Shown here one piece after another: positions 1-11,942 of a stretch of DNA of 64,000 bases. A model generated the notes under the pieces. It had not been told where the DNA came from, searched no databases, and saw only the letters and a program-made list of their open reading frames with translations. Each line of letters opens with the position of its first letter. Positions within the stretch are counted from its first letter, which is position 1. The translations under genes were made by a program, and so were the position numbers. Source of the DNA: Bisporella sp. PMI_857 (taxonomy: Eukaryota > Ascomycota > Leotiomycetes > Helotiales > Helotiaceae); the NCBI GenBank assembly GCA_021307315.1, contig JAJSPD010000017.1:62001-126000 (forward strand). The letters are read 5' to 3'.

Positions 1-534
1 CTGGCAGTGCAGGCAATCTCTCATGACGCTCCTGCAGATCTCTTCCAAGGTCCAGCCAAAGAGAAGGAACAAAGTAGCGTTGTAGAGGAAAAGGAGAAGC
101 CAGACGAGCTGATCTCATTTGCGATTTACCTGCATGATCCTGTACACAGCATCACCTTCCATACAATCTCGCAAGGCATCCCTGCACAATGGATCAAGTG
201 GCTCGATGCTCCTTCACCAATGACGCCAGTTTCATCTAATTCCCCAACACAAGAGAAGAAAGGAGGATTCTTTGGCGGGGAAGGCGAGCAGTACCAGAAC
301 CCAAGCCTCCCTCTCGAGATTGCAGAGATTATCGAGTCCGGCGGCGTCGACCCAAGAGAATGGGTCGCTGAATGGGTAGAAGAGATCATCGGCCTCAGCA
401 CCGGCATTGTCGCACAAAGGTATGTAGCGAAGAGGATGGGCGTCGGCGAGGGCGGAATCGGACGGGGAAAGGCACGCATGGAGGAGGTGTTAGAGGAAGG
501 AGGCGGGGAGGCCGCCAGAGCGGGACTCTTCTGA
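1..534 (+). CDS. C-terminal part of unknown conserved protein (5' end outside window)
   Basis: The reading frame is open from the first base of the window to a TGA at 532-534, about 177 codons. The true start therefore lies upstream, or this is a last exon. I do not recognise the family. The visible part begins polar and charged (Lys/Glu-rich, residues about 15-35). A hydrophobic/aromatic segment follows (FAIYLHDPVHSITFHTIS), then a low-complexity Ser/Pro stretch. A helical acidic region carries WVAEWVEEIIGL, and the end is Gly/Glu-rich. I see no catalytic motif, transmembrane helix or signal sequence in this part. The antisense frames over it are shadows. I am fairly sure it is coding; its function is unknown. 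Confidence 0.55.
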   Translation: MAVQAISHDAPADLFQGPAKEKEQSSVVEEKEKPDELISFAIYLHDPVHSITFHTISQGIPAQWIKWLDAPSPMTPVSSNSPTQEKKGGFFGGEGEQYQNPSLPLEIAEIIESGGVDPREWVAEWVEEIIGLSTGIVAQRYVAKRMGVGEGGIGRGKARMEEVLEEGGGEAARAGLF

Positions 535-1264
535 GCCGAAAGTATGGGCTGAGCATCTGTTTCACCAGTTCGGCAACGGAGTATGATAATTCTGTGCGGG
601 TATATCTGTTAGGCTGCTGGCGTTATTCTCCACCCATATCATCCTGTGGAACATCACAATAGCCCGGTGTTTCCAGACCTGTCGATAGGTTCATTGGGGG
701 CATGCTCCACGAATTGGAATGATTTCAATATATATATTTTTCTGTGTTGATGATAGGGTCCTTGATGTTCTATATGCACCTGGTAGTCAACTACTGCGAC
801 CTATAGCATAGAGGAAACACATCCAGATTCCCAAATCTCTATATACCACCCCAAGACTCCCATCCCCATCCACCATTCCTACTTTGGGATCTAGACAAAA
901 TTCTACGAAAGGCTTTGGAATCTGTTGATCGTTGAAAGTTCATCATGAAGTCATACAATTGAAAAAAGAAGGGTTCTCAATATCGGCAGGAAAACGACAC
1001 ATCTCTCACAATTCTACATTATAATGATCTCAGACCCACTCGTAATGAGGCCATGTACTCGTTCGAATCTCTGAAGTAAACGCAGCCAAGAATGTTCGTC
1101 TCATATGCATATGCTTCATTGAACTCTTGAAAATTTTCCCAGGAACGCACCCGAATGCACTGAAAGAGTACACTCCCACGAGCTCGTATATGGAAGTATA
1201 AGCCGCCCAACGCCTTGCAAAAGAAACTATGCAACCACATTCTAGACTAAAGGCTCCCATTGTT
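535..1264. other. Intergenic, 3' flanks of two converging genes
   Basis: This stretch lies between a plus-strand stop and the minus-strand kinase stop, so it should hold both 3' UTRs. It has AT-rich runs, for example a TATATATATTTTT tract near 730. I see no supported gene. Confidence 0.5.
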
Positions 1265-3515
1265 TTATTGAACGGGGGTAGACTCCCTCAAGTTGGTCGG
1301 AACTTTCTGATGTCGACGACCTAATAAGGTCGCACCATCCAAGTTCAGCTCGAATGCTCCCTTTCTGTTCTTCACTTGTTGCTTAGCAGCCGCTGTAACT
1401 GCCGCGCTATGCTGACCATATCCTTTTTGTGCTGGTGGTAATCTCGCGTTGGCAGCAGCATTCAAATTTGCTTTCCTTAGACCTTGTTCTACCTGGTGGA
1501 CGTCTGCATCAGCAGATTTTGGCACCTTCGCAGGAAGTCCTTGATGATCTTCATATTCCTCTTCTTCTTCTTCACCATATTCGTCGTCAATAGGGTTGAG
1601 ACCACTCACGGCATTTGCGCCACGATAGCCTTGCTTGAAATTCTTCCGGCGTTTGCCTTCTTCTTCTTGCCTATGGACCGCATAGCCCACATCGAACACC
1701 TCTCGCAAGTTGACAGCGCCTGGACTACGGAAGTCCATTCGTCTTGCGCCAGGTGACTCTAACATATCTGGATTAAATGCGCGTACTTTTCCATCTTGAC
1801 CCAGCTGCTTGTTGCGTTCGGCGGCTGGCGTAGCAAGCGGTGGAGCATCGTGTGCGGCGTATGTAGGTTCATCGGCCTTCCGGATCCATGGATGTGCTAA
1901 GAATTCCTTGATTGTATATCGCTTATTAGGGTCAACAGTAAGCAGGTGCGATACTAGATCCTGAGCTGGCTTCGAGATATCGTCCCACCAAGGCGAGAGA
2001 AATGTATATTGACCACGGGCAACCTTTTCTGTCAGAACTTGAATACTCTCGTCGTAGAATGGAGGGAAGCCACATAGTAATGTGTAAAGTACACATCCCA
2101 TAGCCCACATATCGACGCTCTTCGAGTAGCGCTCATCCTTAACGATTTCTGGTGCTGTATATCCAACAGTTCCACAAGGAGTCATCGTCTGTGTGTCCCA
2201 CACAACCTTACTTAACCCGAAATCGGCAATCTTGATCTTTCCGATACCACCAGCACCAACGCCTGGAATGAACTCTCCCTCATCAACTTTGTCCTCATCC
2301 TCTGGCGCTTTAGGCTTTGGATTCTTGGTAGGAATCATAGGAATGGGCGCGAATAATAAGTTCTCAGGCTTGATATCTCTACAATGACGTCAGCAATGAA
2401 CAGAAAGGTAGAGTACGAACCCACGAACCTGTGGACAACACCTTTCTCTTCGTGTAGATATTCTAATGCCTCTGCCACCTGAGTGATAACATGTCGTGAT
2501 AAGTCCTCGCTGAAATATGTGAGGCGGACAATCTGGTGAAACAGCTCTCCACCAGGAGCCAATTCCAAAATGATGTAGTAGTATTGCTTGGATTCTGAAA
2601 AGTCGACAAGTTTGACGATGTTAGGGTGATCTAATTGTCGCATTATCTGGACTTCCTTAAGGATGTTCGCTCTCTAGAATATCAATTAGTATTAACTTAG
2701 ACAATTACATAGCTCAAAGCGACAAGACCGAAATCCGGTATACTTTGATATAGTAACTGTATGAGAGGAGTAAGTGCGCACCTCCACGACTTTAGGTTGC
2801 TTTTTGAAGTCCGGATGTAAGTGCGCATCGCCCTACGATCGAGCACGTGTTGGTATAGAAATACTAGCAATAGCAAAGAAGAGGAGAAGAGAGGAGGCGG
2901 TTGTATGACTTACCTGATTCGCGTTCATTTCAAATTTACGGACGACTTTGATGGCGACCTCGCCGGCCACGCCATCTCTATCCCTCGCTCGATATACGTT
3001 GCTGAACGCGCCGTCACCCATCTTCTCGAGCAGCTGCCATCTTTCCAGACCGGGATAGTGTGGCAGTTTCCCCTTACTCTCATTCTCCTCGGCAACAATT
3101 CTTGCGATTTCTTCCTGCTCAACCTTCCTGTTCTTCGTTGCGACCACCTTTTGATTTTGTCCTGCGTTGTGAGTAGCAGTGTTTCCTGCTTGCGCGCCTT
3201 TATTTCTTCCGTCACCCGTAGCTGTGGAGTAGTGGTGAGCATCCATATTTGGTTGATACTGGGGCGGTATGTTCGGATCCGTAACTGCGTGGTGACCTTT
3301 TGTTTGAGTTGGCGAGAAATTTCTAGGCGCAGCATCCACGTTCACCGGTGATACTTTCGTGGAAGGCTCGTCATGAGGGTGAGTGGTTCGTCCTTGCTTT
3401 CCTAGCAGTGAAAATGTGAGTAACGAATCCAAGAGCGTCATTGTCCTACGCTTGCCACTAAATGTTACTACTAACCGTGACGGATGAGATTTTTCAACGA
3501 CTGTGCAAGAGACAT
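1265..3515 (-). CDS. Ser/Thr protein kinase, CAMK group, Rck2/Srk1-like (MAPK-activated)
   Basis: Five exons: 3515-3476, 3401-2914, 2832-2782, 2673-2429 and 2378-1265, giving 645 aa with phase closed throughout. The N-terminus is MSLAQSLKNLIRHG, followed by a Gln/Asn-rich disordered stretch. The kinase domain runs from about residue 130 to 440. It shows the glycine loop GDGAFSNVY, the lysine in VAIKVV, the catalytic loop HRDIKPENLL (split by intron 4), DFG in ADFGLSKV, and APE in GYTAPEIV. An insert of about 30 acidic/Gly-rich residues lies between the catalytic loop and DFG, as in fungal Rck2/Srk1 kinases. The tail after HPWIRK is charged and disordered. In yeasts this family is phosphorylated by the Hog1/Sty1 stress MAPK and acts on translation and stress recovery; that role is inferred here. 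Exon 3 is only 51 nt and encodes HPDFKKQPKVVE-type sequence that links the ATP lysine region to helix C. Confidence 0.92.
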
Positions 3516-6500
3516 GATAGAAGAGAGGTCTAGAAGTGCTATCTCCCACTCTTTCTTCTGTTTTAGATATGGTGAGGGTGGAGGGACGTCGGCAGGAACG
3601 TGACGAGAACTTAGATGATATGTAAGCGAAGCCCCGGGTATTAAAGTTTGAAAAGGAGTTAACACCAGCAATGGCAGAGGTTCCGATGGGAGAATGAAAG
3701 AGCGAGTCTGCCCCCAAAGACGTATTCGGCCAGGGTTATACGCAAAGCGGTTGCGTTGCGATGCGGTTGAATATCTTGACTTTGGCCTGGAGGGGTAGCG
3801 ATCAGCGGCAAAGATGTGGAGGAAGATGATGGATTGGTAAGAGGCCTTAACTGTGGGATGGGAGGAGGGGAGGGGTGGAAAGGAGGAAAAGAAGGCAATC
3901 AACAGGGACAGCCACAAGGTAGATAGACCAAAAAAATAGGGATGGAAAACAAGCGTCAGTGAGATCGTGTTTTGCCAGGGTGGAAAGGGTATTCTGCTGC
4001 ACGAAGAGTGTGTACGCCAGCAGCCGGGCCTTGGTTTTTGGAGTTCGGGTAAGTTAAAATACTTGATGCTTAGGGATCCGGATCCAGGGATTAGGTGGGT
4101 GCACTGCATCTTCGTCAGACCCTGCACATGAGGTCATGCCTAACCCGGATGCGGTTGAGCCAACATCATTTTTCTTAGACAGATGCGCCCGCGGGATGGC
4201 ATCGCCTAACCGACGCCTCCAAACAACCGTCACCCTTGGGCAAAATACTAGTTATATATGTTGTAAGTCAAGATTCTTACTTACTTGGGGGCCTTTTGAC
4301 TGATATGTCAAGGCACCGGTTTTAAGGTGCTGAGGGCTCGTATTGCCGCTGTACAAACCCGAGTTAATCTGCTACAACCTAGCACATGGGTACTAGCAAC
4401 CCGATTGCGTCCTTGTTTTTTTAGACTTGCTTCCTCTATCTCATCTGCTTCAACATATCATAAATGACACATGCACCGGCTCGTTTCTTCTATCTTCAAT
4501 ACCCTGCTTCGGACCGCACAGGAGAGGAAGGATAATCCGGGAAGTGTTACTACTGTATAACGCTCAATCTGTTGCTGCAGCGTGACTTCATTCTTAGAAC
4601 GCTTGTCACCTGCTTGGTTGCTTGACTGGCATGGGAGCATTCGCATCTGGCCGGCTGTGAGCCGATTCAATGATCGGCTTCCCCTAGTAGATTGCCAGCT
4701 TGTTTCAGGTGTAATGGAGTGACAAGCGTCGCATCAACTATGAACTTCAGCGTGACGATGATGATGCTGCCAAGGCTCAATAAAGGCAACAATTACAAGA
4801 ACGTGCAAACATTGTGGGTTGGCCGTTCTTTACACTGAGATCTTCATTTATATTATTACTCGAACAGCGTCTTCCATAACCCGGTTCTGCTGCCAAAGTG
4901 GAAGAGAAGAGGAACTGAGGGAGGAGAGCAAATTCGAATTGCAGCCCCGCAACCACTTAGATAGTTAGAAACACCCTCAATCTACAGTGTATGCATTCCT
5001 ATGCAAGCGTCTTCTCACACGCCTCACTGCAGTTGTGAAATGCGATCTTATTTTCCAGCGCAGAAGTAATGGATGGAATTACGGTTCGTGAGTGTCATTC
5101 CACACTAAACGCATTCTCAAGCATCACATCATTTGAAACATCGGTTACAACTACACACTCCTATTCTTCGTAGTAGCTGCAGCACTTCCTATGTCATACA
5201 CATCCAGACCAGCGGTATAGCCCAGCGTTCTTGGAGTCAAACAGCATCATTTCCCCATACAAAGCTTTTCTCATCACAAGCATGGCCCCGCAGAACATAT
5301 GCTGGGTACCTACAGTGGGTCATTCACCATTGATCCTTGTGTTACACATGGGAAAGTTAAACCAGAAAAAAGGAGGCAGTAAACGGAGATATTTAAAAGA
5401 TTGATATTTCAATCTCTACCTCGTTGTCTGTGCCATCTGTAGGAAGCACACAGATCAAATACATGCTAGCCCTACCTTCCTTGGACCAATTTCTAGGAAA
5501 TCTGGGAGGCGAGATGACGTATGGTTGACGGAAGAGGCTGCAAGAGCTCTTACCTCACCCTTTCATCACGTACCTCATCTCGATTTGTGTCTCTGGTCCA
5601 ATGGAGAGTCTTCATGGGTGAGCAGGGAGGATCAGCTATAATTAAAAGGAGCATTCCCGCTTCCTGCGAATTGGCCCTGTATTATTACGCCGAGACTGTG
5701 TGGAACTGGTGAGGGCTTCGTGGGACGGACGGAAGTCTTGGCACAGCGGAGTCGATACAGCCACCCAAGGTACAAACAATGATTTAAAATGTAGGTATTT
5801 CTTACCTATTACGACTTGTAGAAATTCTTACTCAGTAACAATTACATTCTCCAAATCGTCGTACACTAAGCGGGATGACGCACCCAGCAAACCGCATACA
5901 AAGCGTAAGAGATATTCCGCAGGGGCAAGCGCTGACATCACAGAGTTTCTACGTACTGGCACGCAACTTATACAAAGGCGGAAATTTGTGTTAAAATATG
6001 GGACCGAAGAAACAAAGAGCGTCAGAGGGTGACCAATCCTTACATCGGCTGCTCAAGATGTAGCATGAGAAGCAGTCCAAACTTGAATACGCAGAGCAGA
6101 TGTTGATGCATCCTAGAGACCACTGTAGGAAAGCAGAGAGATTCGCCTCCAACACTGTAATGCTTTATTTCTAGCAGGTTTTCATATTCGCTAGAGGAAA
6201 AACCACACAAGATGAAGAAAAAACTAGTTGGCGTCCATCAGCACAATTATCTTCCCCAATAGAAGGCATGGAAGTACCATAAATAGCTCTAACGGTAGCA
6301 TAATCACCCGCAATAGATCCCCTTAAGTCATTAATTCTCGGATCTTTTATTGGTCTCGTCACAACCTCCGCGCCAGCCTGACCGAAACAAGGCGGCTATT
6401 TCCTCGATCTCGATCGCGCACATGGCGGCTGTAAACCCCACGCTAGTAACGTATGCCCGGTGAGGATATTTCCTGCATCACAAAATTTAGCATAGCGTAG

Positions 6501-6850
6501 CCGGTCGTGTGCGAGGGCGATAGGGTTCTTGGGTGCTTAGGCGGTTCTGAGGGGATCATGAAAACAGAAAGTCAGGTGAGAAAATCGCCATTTCTGTCTT
6601 GAGCCAGCGGCTAACTCAGAGAGGACTCGCCTGAAATAAACACGCAGAGGTTAGGGGGGCAATTGATTTGCATAAAACAGACTATCTGCGGGAGCAACAC
6701 TCCTTTTCAGTACTTTTCATATCCATCCCATTCATTATCAAAGAGATTTATTTTTGATTGTCTCGTTCCTCCAAAGTTTTCTTCGCCCCTGGTTTCCATA
6801 CTTCTTCTTCACCCATCCAACTGATCTCAGAGCTTTGGTTTATCAGTGAG
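3516..6850. other. Long intergenic region upstream of the kinase, no gene supported
   Basis: About 3.3 kb. The first 600 bp are pyrimidine-rich on the minus strand and probably hold the kinase's 5' UTR and promoter. Long stress-kinase leaders are common in fungi (established knowledge). The rest contains only short frames (4458-4670, 5133-5333, 5521-6032, 6171-6362) with no recognisable domain, no splice logic and no codon-like pattern. Confidence 0.45.
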
Positions 6851-7458
6851 TCAAGCTAATGCAATGCACTCAATCTCGACCGGGACACCCTTTGGAAGCT
6901 GATAGACAGCAACACAGCTGCGAGCTGGCTTGTGGGTGAAGAATTTCTCATACTGTATCTTATTAGCCTTAATTCTATTAGACTAGGTCCAACCATGCTT
7001 CCTCGGTCACAAAAATAATTCATATCTAAAGTGCTCATAAGGTGTAACAAAGGAAGCATATGCAAACATACGGTAGCATTCATCTCCGCGAAGTTATCCA
7101 TGCTCGTTAAGAAGACATTGACCTTTACCACCTTGCTGATATCACTCCCCGCCTCTTTAAGCACGGCAGAGAGGTTCTTGATGCAGAGCTCGGTCATCTG
7201 GGTTATGGTGCTGCCGCTCTCGAGGGTGAGGATCTCGCCGGCTGGGTTGCAAGGGATCTGGCCGGAGCAGTAGATTGTGCTCGGAGTTGCTATCGCTTGA
7301 GACTACAGGAGCGTTAGTGAGGGTCTGGGAGCTAGGATATTTCTGGGAGTAGCATGGGGAAAATTCTGGGAGCGTAAAGTGGAAAATTGTAAGCTTCGTA
7401 CGTAGGGGCCAGCGGGGAAAGCCGCATCTTTAGTATAAACGGGTTTGAAATCTGCCAT
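6851..7458 (-). CDS. RidA/YjgF/UK114 family reactive-imine deaminase (paralog 1)
   Basis: Three exons: 7458-7402, 7302-7072 and 6952-6851, giving 129 aa, the normal size for the family. It begins [19 protein letters not shown] and continues with [17 protein letters not shown]. The hallmark C-terminal part is [21 protein letters not shown], in which the Arg and the EIE/C segment line the active-site cleft. RidA proteins hydrolyse reactive 2-aminoacrylate-type imines made by PLP enzymes and so protect them; the fungal relatives are Mmf1/Hmf1. The short N-terminus shows no clear mitochondrial presequence, so a cytosolic form is more likely. A second paralog lies at 42215-42911 and has the same three-exon layout. 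Confidence 0.92.
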
Positions 7459-8302
7459 TGTGAAGATAGATTTTGGTGAATCGTTTGCGGGAGAATCTGT
7501 GACGACTGGATTAAAGACTTGAATAGTGAACAAAAGAACAAGTAAATGCGTACGGAGTATTGGAAGAAGGAAACTGACTCCTATATCGGAATATAGGGAG
7601 TCCGAAAAGCTTCAAGAATGGCGGGGTCAAGCACAAGGTGGGGTAAGTTGTGATTATCTCAGTGCTGAGTCATCATGCTGTAGTAAGGGTATCCACTGCA
7701 GAGGTTGAACACAACGACATGCTAAGAAACAGCAACTCGAGAACTCCACCACCACGATTCCTACGTTCTCCAAACTCTGTGCTGATGATCGCGACTAAAT
7801 ATAAAGGAGGAGTACCCGGTCGGAGATCAATAATATTGCGTGTGGGATGCCGATTGGGTGCTCGGTGTTGTTTCGCCTACACAGAAGTTGAGGCATGAAG
7901 CAAGCTGGGAGCGCAACAGGCCACACGCGGCCTAGAAAATTCCTTATGGGATACAATGATTCTACGGGTCACTCGATGGTTTTATTTCATAGTCGGGAAA
8001 GATAAATGACATTATATATCGTTATCTATCGACAAATCATTACACAACCTAGCGCGCCAACCAATACCAGGCAGTCCAAAGTTAACAGCAAAGTATCAAG
8101 GCTTTCGGTATAAGCATACAAGGAAGAAATTATCACGTTCCCAGACAACAATAAAATTCAACTTAGGAAGAGTTACGACCAAAATCATCAAATCACAAAC
8201 TTTCAAGAGCCCAAAATCATCGGTTCCTACTTCCTACTTGCCATGTAGGCTCTCGCCGCATCCACTACCTTCGTCAGCGGAAGGCTACAGTAACACCGAA
8301 CC
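7459..8302. other. Intergenic, RidA upstream region
   Basis: This holds the upstream region of the RidA gene and the 3' flank of the next minus-strand gene. Only short unsupported frames occur (7526-7708, 7650-7898). Confidence 0.4.
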
Positions 8303-9001
8303 TCAACACTTACGATTTGCTTTCATCCTCAATTCAGCTGACTGCTGTTGAGGGTAATATAGAGCCGACTGACTCTTGGATGTTGCTAGGGGTGGAAAAT
8401 AAGTCGATTCTTCAACATCTGACAGGTCAGGCGTTGCTAATCTGCTTGGCCTTGGTGCTGGAGGCGGCTTATTATTTGGGGCATCGGGAACCCGAGGTGG
8501 AACCACTGGACGCTGCCTTCTCTTGGAGGTATTGGATTCTTGAGCCGGAAGTGCTTGTAAGGATCGACGAGCTTCTTCCGTGTTCGAACTCGAGCCCTGG
8601 TGAACAGAGTGATGAGCACTTAGTGATCGCTGATGTCCCAAAGACTTAGATTGCTTCTTCTCTTCCACTCTCACAGAGGAGTTTGCAACTGGTCGAGGGG
8701 ACGATGTGAAATTTCCCAATGAAGTCATAGCACCCGAAATAGTCGATTGAACCTTCCTCGATGCTGTCTTCCCTTCATTATCTACGACATCGGGAGTCCA
8801 TTTGACTCTCTTTGACCGTTGTGGCCGTGCCGATGTCAGAACAGCCTCTGAAATTACTGCTCGGTTTTTACAATACGTTTGAGATGACACCTTCAAATTT
8901 GGTAGGTGTCCAGGCGATAACCGCCGAGTTGCTATGGAATAGTGATCTTGAGTGGGCATGGCCGGTGGAGCGTGGTGAAAAAAGGTGGTGAGTTCAGACA
9001 T
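8303..9001 (-). CDS. Hypothetical disordered protein
   Basis: A single open frame of 232 codons from ATG at 9001 to TGA at 8303. The protein is polar, rich in Ser, Arg, Pro and Gln, and looks largely disordered. It has a proline-rich stretch (PPPAPRPSRLATPDLSD, about residues 178-194) that could be a SH3-type ligand or phosphorylation region. There is no signal sequence, membrane helix or catalytic motif. A GTAAGT donor-like site lies 10 nt before the stop, and just past it another frame reads PLTKVVDAARAYMASRK to a stop at about 8235. The gap is too short for a normal intron in the right phase, so the 3' end may differ from this model. Function unknown. Confidence 0.5.
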   Translation of the reverse strand: MSELTTFFHHAPPAMPTQDHYSIATRRLSPGHLPNLKVSSQTYCKNRAVISEAVLTSARPQRSKRVKWTPDVVDNEGKTASRKVQSTISGAMTSLGNFTSSPRPVANSSVRVEEKKQSKSLGHQRSLSAHHSVHQGSSSNTEEARRSLQALPAQESNTSKRRQRPVVPPRVPDAPNNKPPPAPRPSRLATPDLSDVEESTYFPPLATSKSQSALYYPQQQSAELRMKANRKC

Positions 9002-11414
9002 CTTCTTGACGAGTTGCCCAATGTTGTTTTATATCGTTGTTGATGAATATGTTTCGTTGGTGATGATTGTTGATGATTCAAGTGATCAGATTGCCGATGG
9101 GCAGTGAGGTGTGGGATAATGCGATGACTGGTCTCAGTGGCTTGGCAGATGCGATGGACAATCAGGCGATGACAACCATATCGAGGGTACCGGATATGGT
9201 TCACGTGAGGAAGTCCTTACAGGCCTCGTGGAAGGTTCTAATAAAATGGAATGTTGTTACTGATGAATGTTATGACGGTACTGATGGGATGAGGGTCAAG
9301 AGATGAGTGTGGAAGAAGGTTGCTGAGGAGGGGGGAGTTGGTCTTTATGAGTGCGAAGCCTCGGGCTCGACCAATCGCATGCGAGCTCTCCTCCTGAGCA
9401 CCTGCAGGAAAACTAGCCTACCTTACGTACCTGTGCCATTAAGCGAATGCCCTCCCTTTTCATATGTATGGCCTCAGTTCTTGTTCGGTTTAGCAGAAAT
9501 CTTCACTATAATGTTGTTAGTTGTTTTTCGCAGTCGCTCAGGCAAGAAATAGACCCTAAGTGTGAGGCCCACGGTCATACTCAAAGGAGTGAGCACTTGG
9601 CCCCCAGGACATCACTTATCTAGGAATGATTCCTCTTACCACTTCATAGCCTCAACTTGTTCGTCTCTTTCATCTGCTAGAAGTCTATTTGCGGGTCGCT
9701 CCTCCATTTGTGCCCAATCTTGCTCAGCCAGGTTGGTGATATCTGAGGGTGGATGAACACCATCACAAACCTGATGGTACCACACTCGGTAACGCGGGAC
9801 GACGTCTCTCAGAAAACCATCAAATATAGCATCGAGTGGAAGTTTGGGTATGGAACCTAGACTAGGTGATTTCTTGGGCATTCGACCTTGAAGCCTGGAG
9901 TGGGTGTGGTTCGCATGTCACGTGCCGGCCTCAGTCATCTCAAGAAATGATTATTAAGCAGCTCTTTACTCATGGAAGGCTGACCGTTGGAGAATATTGG
10001 CTTCTCTTCGGCATTTAATCCATGCTCTTCCAAAGATATATTGATCTTTTCGTTACCTGTTACTCCTCTCCAATGATGCTTACATAAGCACAGCATCAGA
10101 ACTCATGGCACCTTACTTTTTAGTCAGCATAACCCCATCAAAAAACCTAAATATATCCAAAGCTCATTATACGTACATTAAAATATGTTTCGAACTTTTG
10201 TTTAATTACAATTATTTACAAGCGTCCTGAAGACTACCAGGTTGAGTTTTAATAAATTTTGTAAGAAGTTGATTGCTTTCTTGTTTTATTAAAAAGATGA
10301 CCTATTCGTAGTTAGAGTCGGTGCCACGAATTCTAACACACCCTGGTGATTGAGGCATCTTTTATTGTCAAGGCCTGATTGGTTAAGCGCAAACTATCCA
10401 GTCAAGCCGAAAATTTGCCAATCAGTTCTCTTACCTGATTGGAGAGCCCGTATTGGTTCACGCCGTTCATGGTAGCGGAGGTTGGAGATCGATGTGACTT
10501 TGGCCTCCGTCGTCTTGACCATGGCCTTCGGCATGGTTCCAGTATGCTTTAGATTCCCATGCCTTCACAAGGGTTCAAAATCCAAGCTGTTGTCTCTTCC
10601 ACGGCCCGGTGTACGGCGTGAAAAAATATCATACTTGCGTTGTCCTCTTTTTTTCACAAACTTCAAACTATTGTAGTTCGTCCTTGTAGAGCTATCTGAA
10701 ACGAAGGCTAGTGGCGCCATTGGCTGGATGTAAGGACGATAGCATTAATTTAGCTCCTAACTACAACCGCCAATGAAATACATTTCAGCCAATTATGCTC
10801 TCTTTTTGTTGCATGCCGATGCTAGTGAATTAGGCACTTTCTACAGCAAAATGGTCAACTTCAGCTAGCCCAGTTGTATGATTATGGATATCAAGACAAC
10901 AACATCACGATCTCTCTGTGAACGATATTCAATGCCTCCTGGGATTGTCGCGGCCAAAGTTATCGACACATGAACGCTTAATTTCCGTTTGCCTCTTATC
11001 TGGTCTCATTTGGAATGGCTTAGGGAAGCCCTCTGATCAATGACACGCTCTGTTTCCTGCATCACATAATCGCAACCCATGCACTGTCTGTTCCTCCCTG
11101 CAAGAGTACACCCGCTATCTCTGACGAACTATTCCAGCAGTTATGCAAGTCGACAACTCCCAAACAGAAATTTTTGATCGATCCGAACATTTTTTTCCAT
11201 TTTTGGTCAAGCAAGTGTGTATGTAGGGTAACGCTCGGTCCCCTCTGCCTAGTCAAGAAGCACAACCACACCACAAATTTCAAGATATTTTAAATTTTCT
11301 TGTCGTTACACGAAGGTCTGATGTCAAGAATGAACCTGGCCATCACGCCACGGTCTTATAACCACCCGTGAGGATGTAATTTCAAGATCCCACTTGCAAG
11401 CTGACTTGCCGTGA
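9002..11414. other. Gene-poor region
   Basis: About 2.4 kb with no gene I can name, apart from the weak 81-codon frame listed separately. The part from 9900 to 11400 is AT-rich with scattered short frames. CCAAT-box-like ATTGGC/CCAAT motifs recur near 10380-10450, but I cannot attach them to a gene. Confidence 0.4.
9636..9881 (-). CDS. Possible small hypothetical protein or gene fragment
   Basis: An 81-codon frame from ATG at 9881 to a stop at 9636. It reads like natural protein: a basic N-terminus (MPKKSPSLGSIPKLPLDAI), aromatic residues in the middle (RYRVWYHQV) and an acidic helical end with EERPANRLLADERDE. No family is recognised and no splice partners were found. It may be a relic exon in a gene-poor stretch. 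Support rests only on composition. Confidence 0.25.
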   Translation of the reverse strand: MPKKSPSLGSIPKLPLDAIFDGFLRDVVPRYRVWYHQVCDGVHPPSDITNLAEQDWAQMEERPANRLLADERDEQVEAMKW

Positions 11415-11942
11415 TTATCGAGAATGTGTTGGAGACATAGTTGAGGATGATGCTGACTTTGAAATGTCGCTGTGCACATCATCATGATCCAGCCTCATAT
11501 ACGTGATTGGTGCTGCGACAGTGGTGACTATACTTGCTATGGTGGCGAAATAGAAGACGTAGTGGTTGACGTTTATTTTCTTTTTCTTTTTCAAGGAGTC
11601 ACCCAGCACAGGTATCAAGGTGCAATAGCTTGCCAGAAGCTGTAGAGAGGTTTGAGTCATAATATTCAAGAACTCAGGATCCTTCATTAGATCATACTTG
11701 GAGCCTGATTTTATTGTGTCTTGGTAGGCTATCGTCATACCGAGAAAGACACTTCCGAGGGTTATGAAGATGACGACAACGCACCAGAGCACTGCTGGCG
11801 ACAGAACTGGCGTGACAATGCTCCTCAGGATACGTTTACAGCGGGGTGACTTGAACCTCCACATGGCTGACGCTGTGTTAAAGGGATTATCCTTTAAAGT
11901 TAGTAAAATTTTCAAGTCGATGAGCTGTCGGTTGCGCTTCAT
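11415..11942 (-). CDS. Hypothetical integral membrane protein, about 3 transmembrane segments
   Basis: A frame of 175 codons from ATG at 11942 to a stop at 11415. Three hydrophobic segments are visible. The first is around residues 45-72 (PAVLWCVVVIFITLGSVFLG), the second around 92-110 (MTQTSLQLLASYCTLIPVLG), and the third follows a KKKKK patch (FYFATIASIVTTVAAPITY). The tail is Ser-rich and acidic. The frame stays open upstream of the ATG for about 20 codons, then meets a stop. A 5' exon is therefore possible but not needed. I do not recognise the family; it looks like an orphan fungal membrane protein. The plus-strand frames over it are shadows. Confidence 0.45.
   Translation of the reverse strand: MKRNRQLIDLKILLTLKDNPFNTASAMWRFKSPRCKRILRSIVTPVLSPAVLWCVVVIFITLGSVFLGMTIAYQDTIKSGSKYDLMKDPEFLNIMTQTSLQLLASYCTLIPVLGDSLKKKKKINVNHYVFYFATIASIVTTVAAPITYMRLDHDDVHSDISKSASSSTMSPTHSR

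Noticed and set aside
3471..4127. 218-codon minus frame upstream of the kinase
   Set aside because: It overlaps the kinase start in the same frame only at its very end (MSLAQSLKNLIRHG). The upstream part is the pyrimidine-rich leader and has no domain.
8570..8600. tRNA T-loop-like GTTCGAACTC
   Set aside because: It lies inside a coding frame, and no D-arm, anticodon arm or acceptor stem could be found around it.
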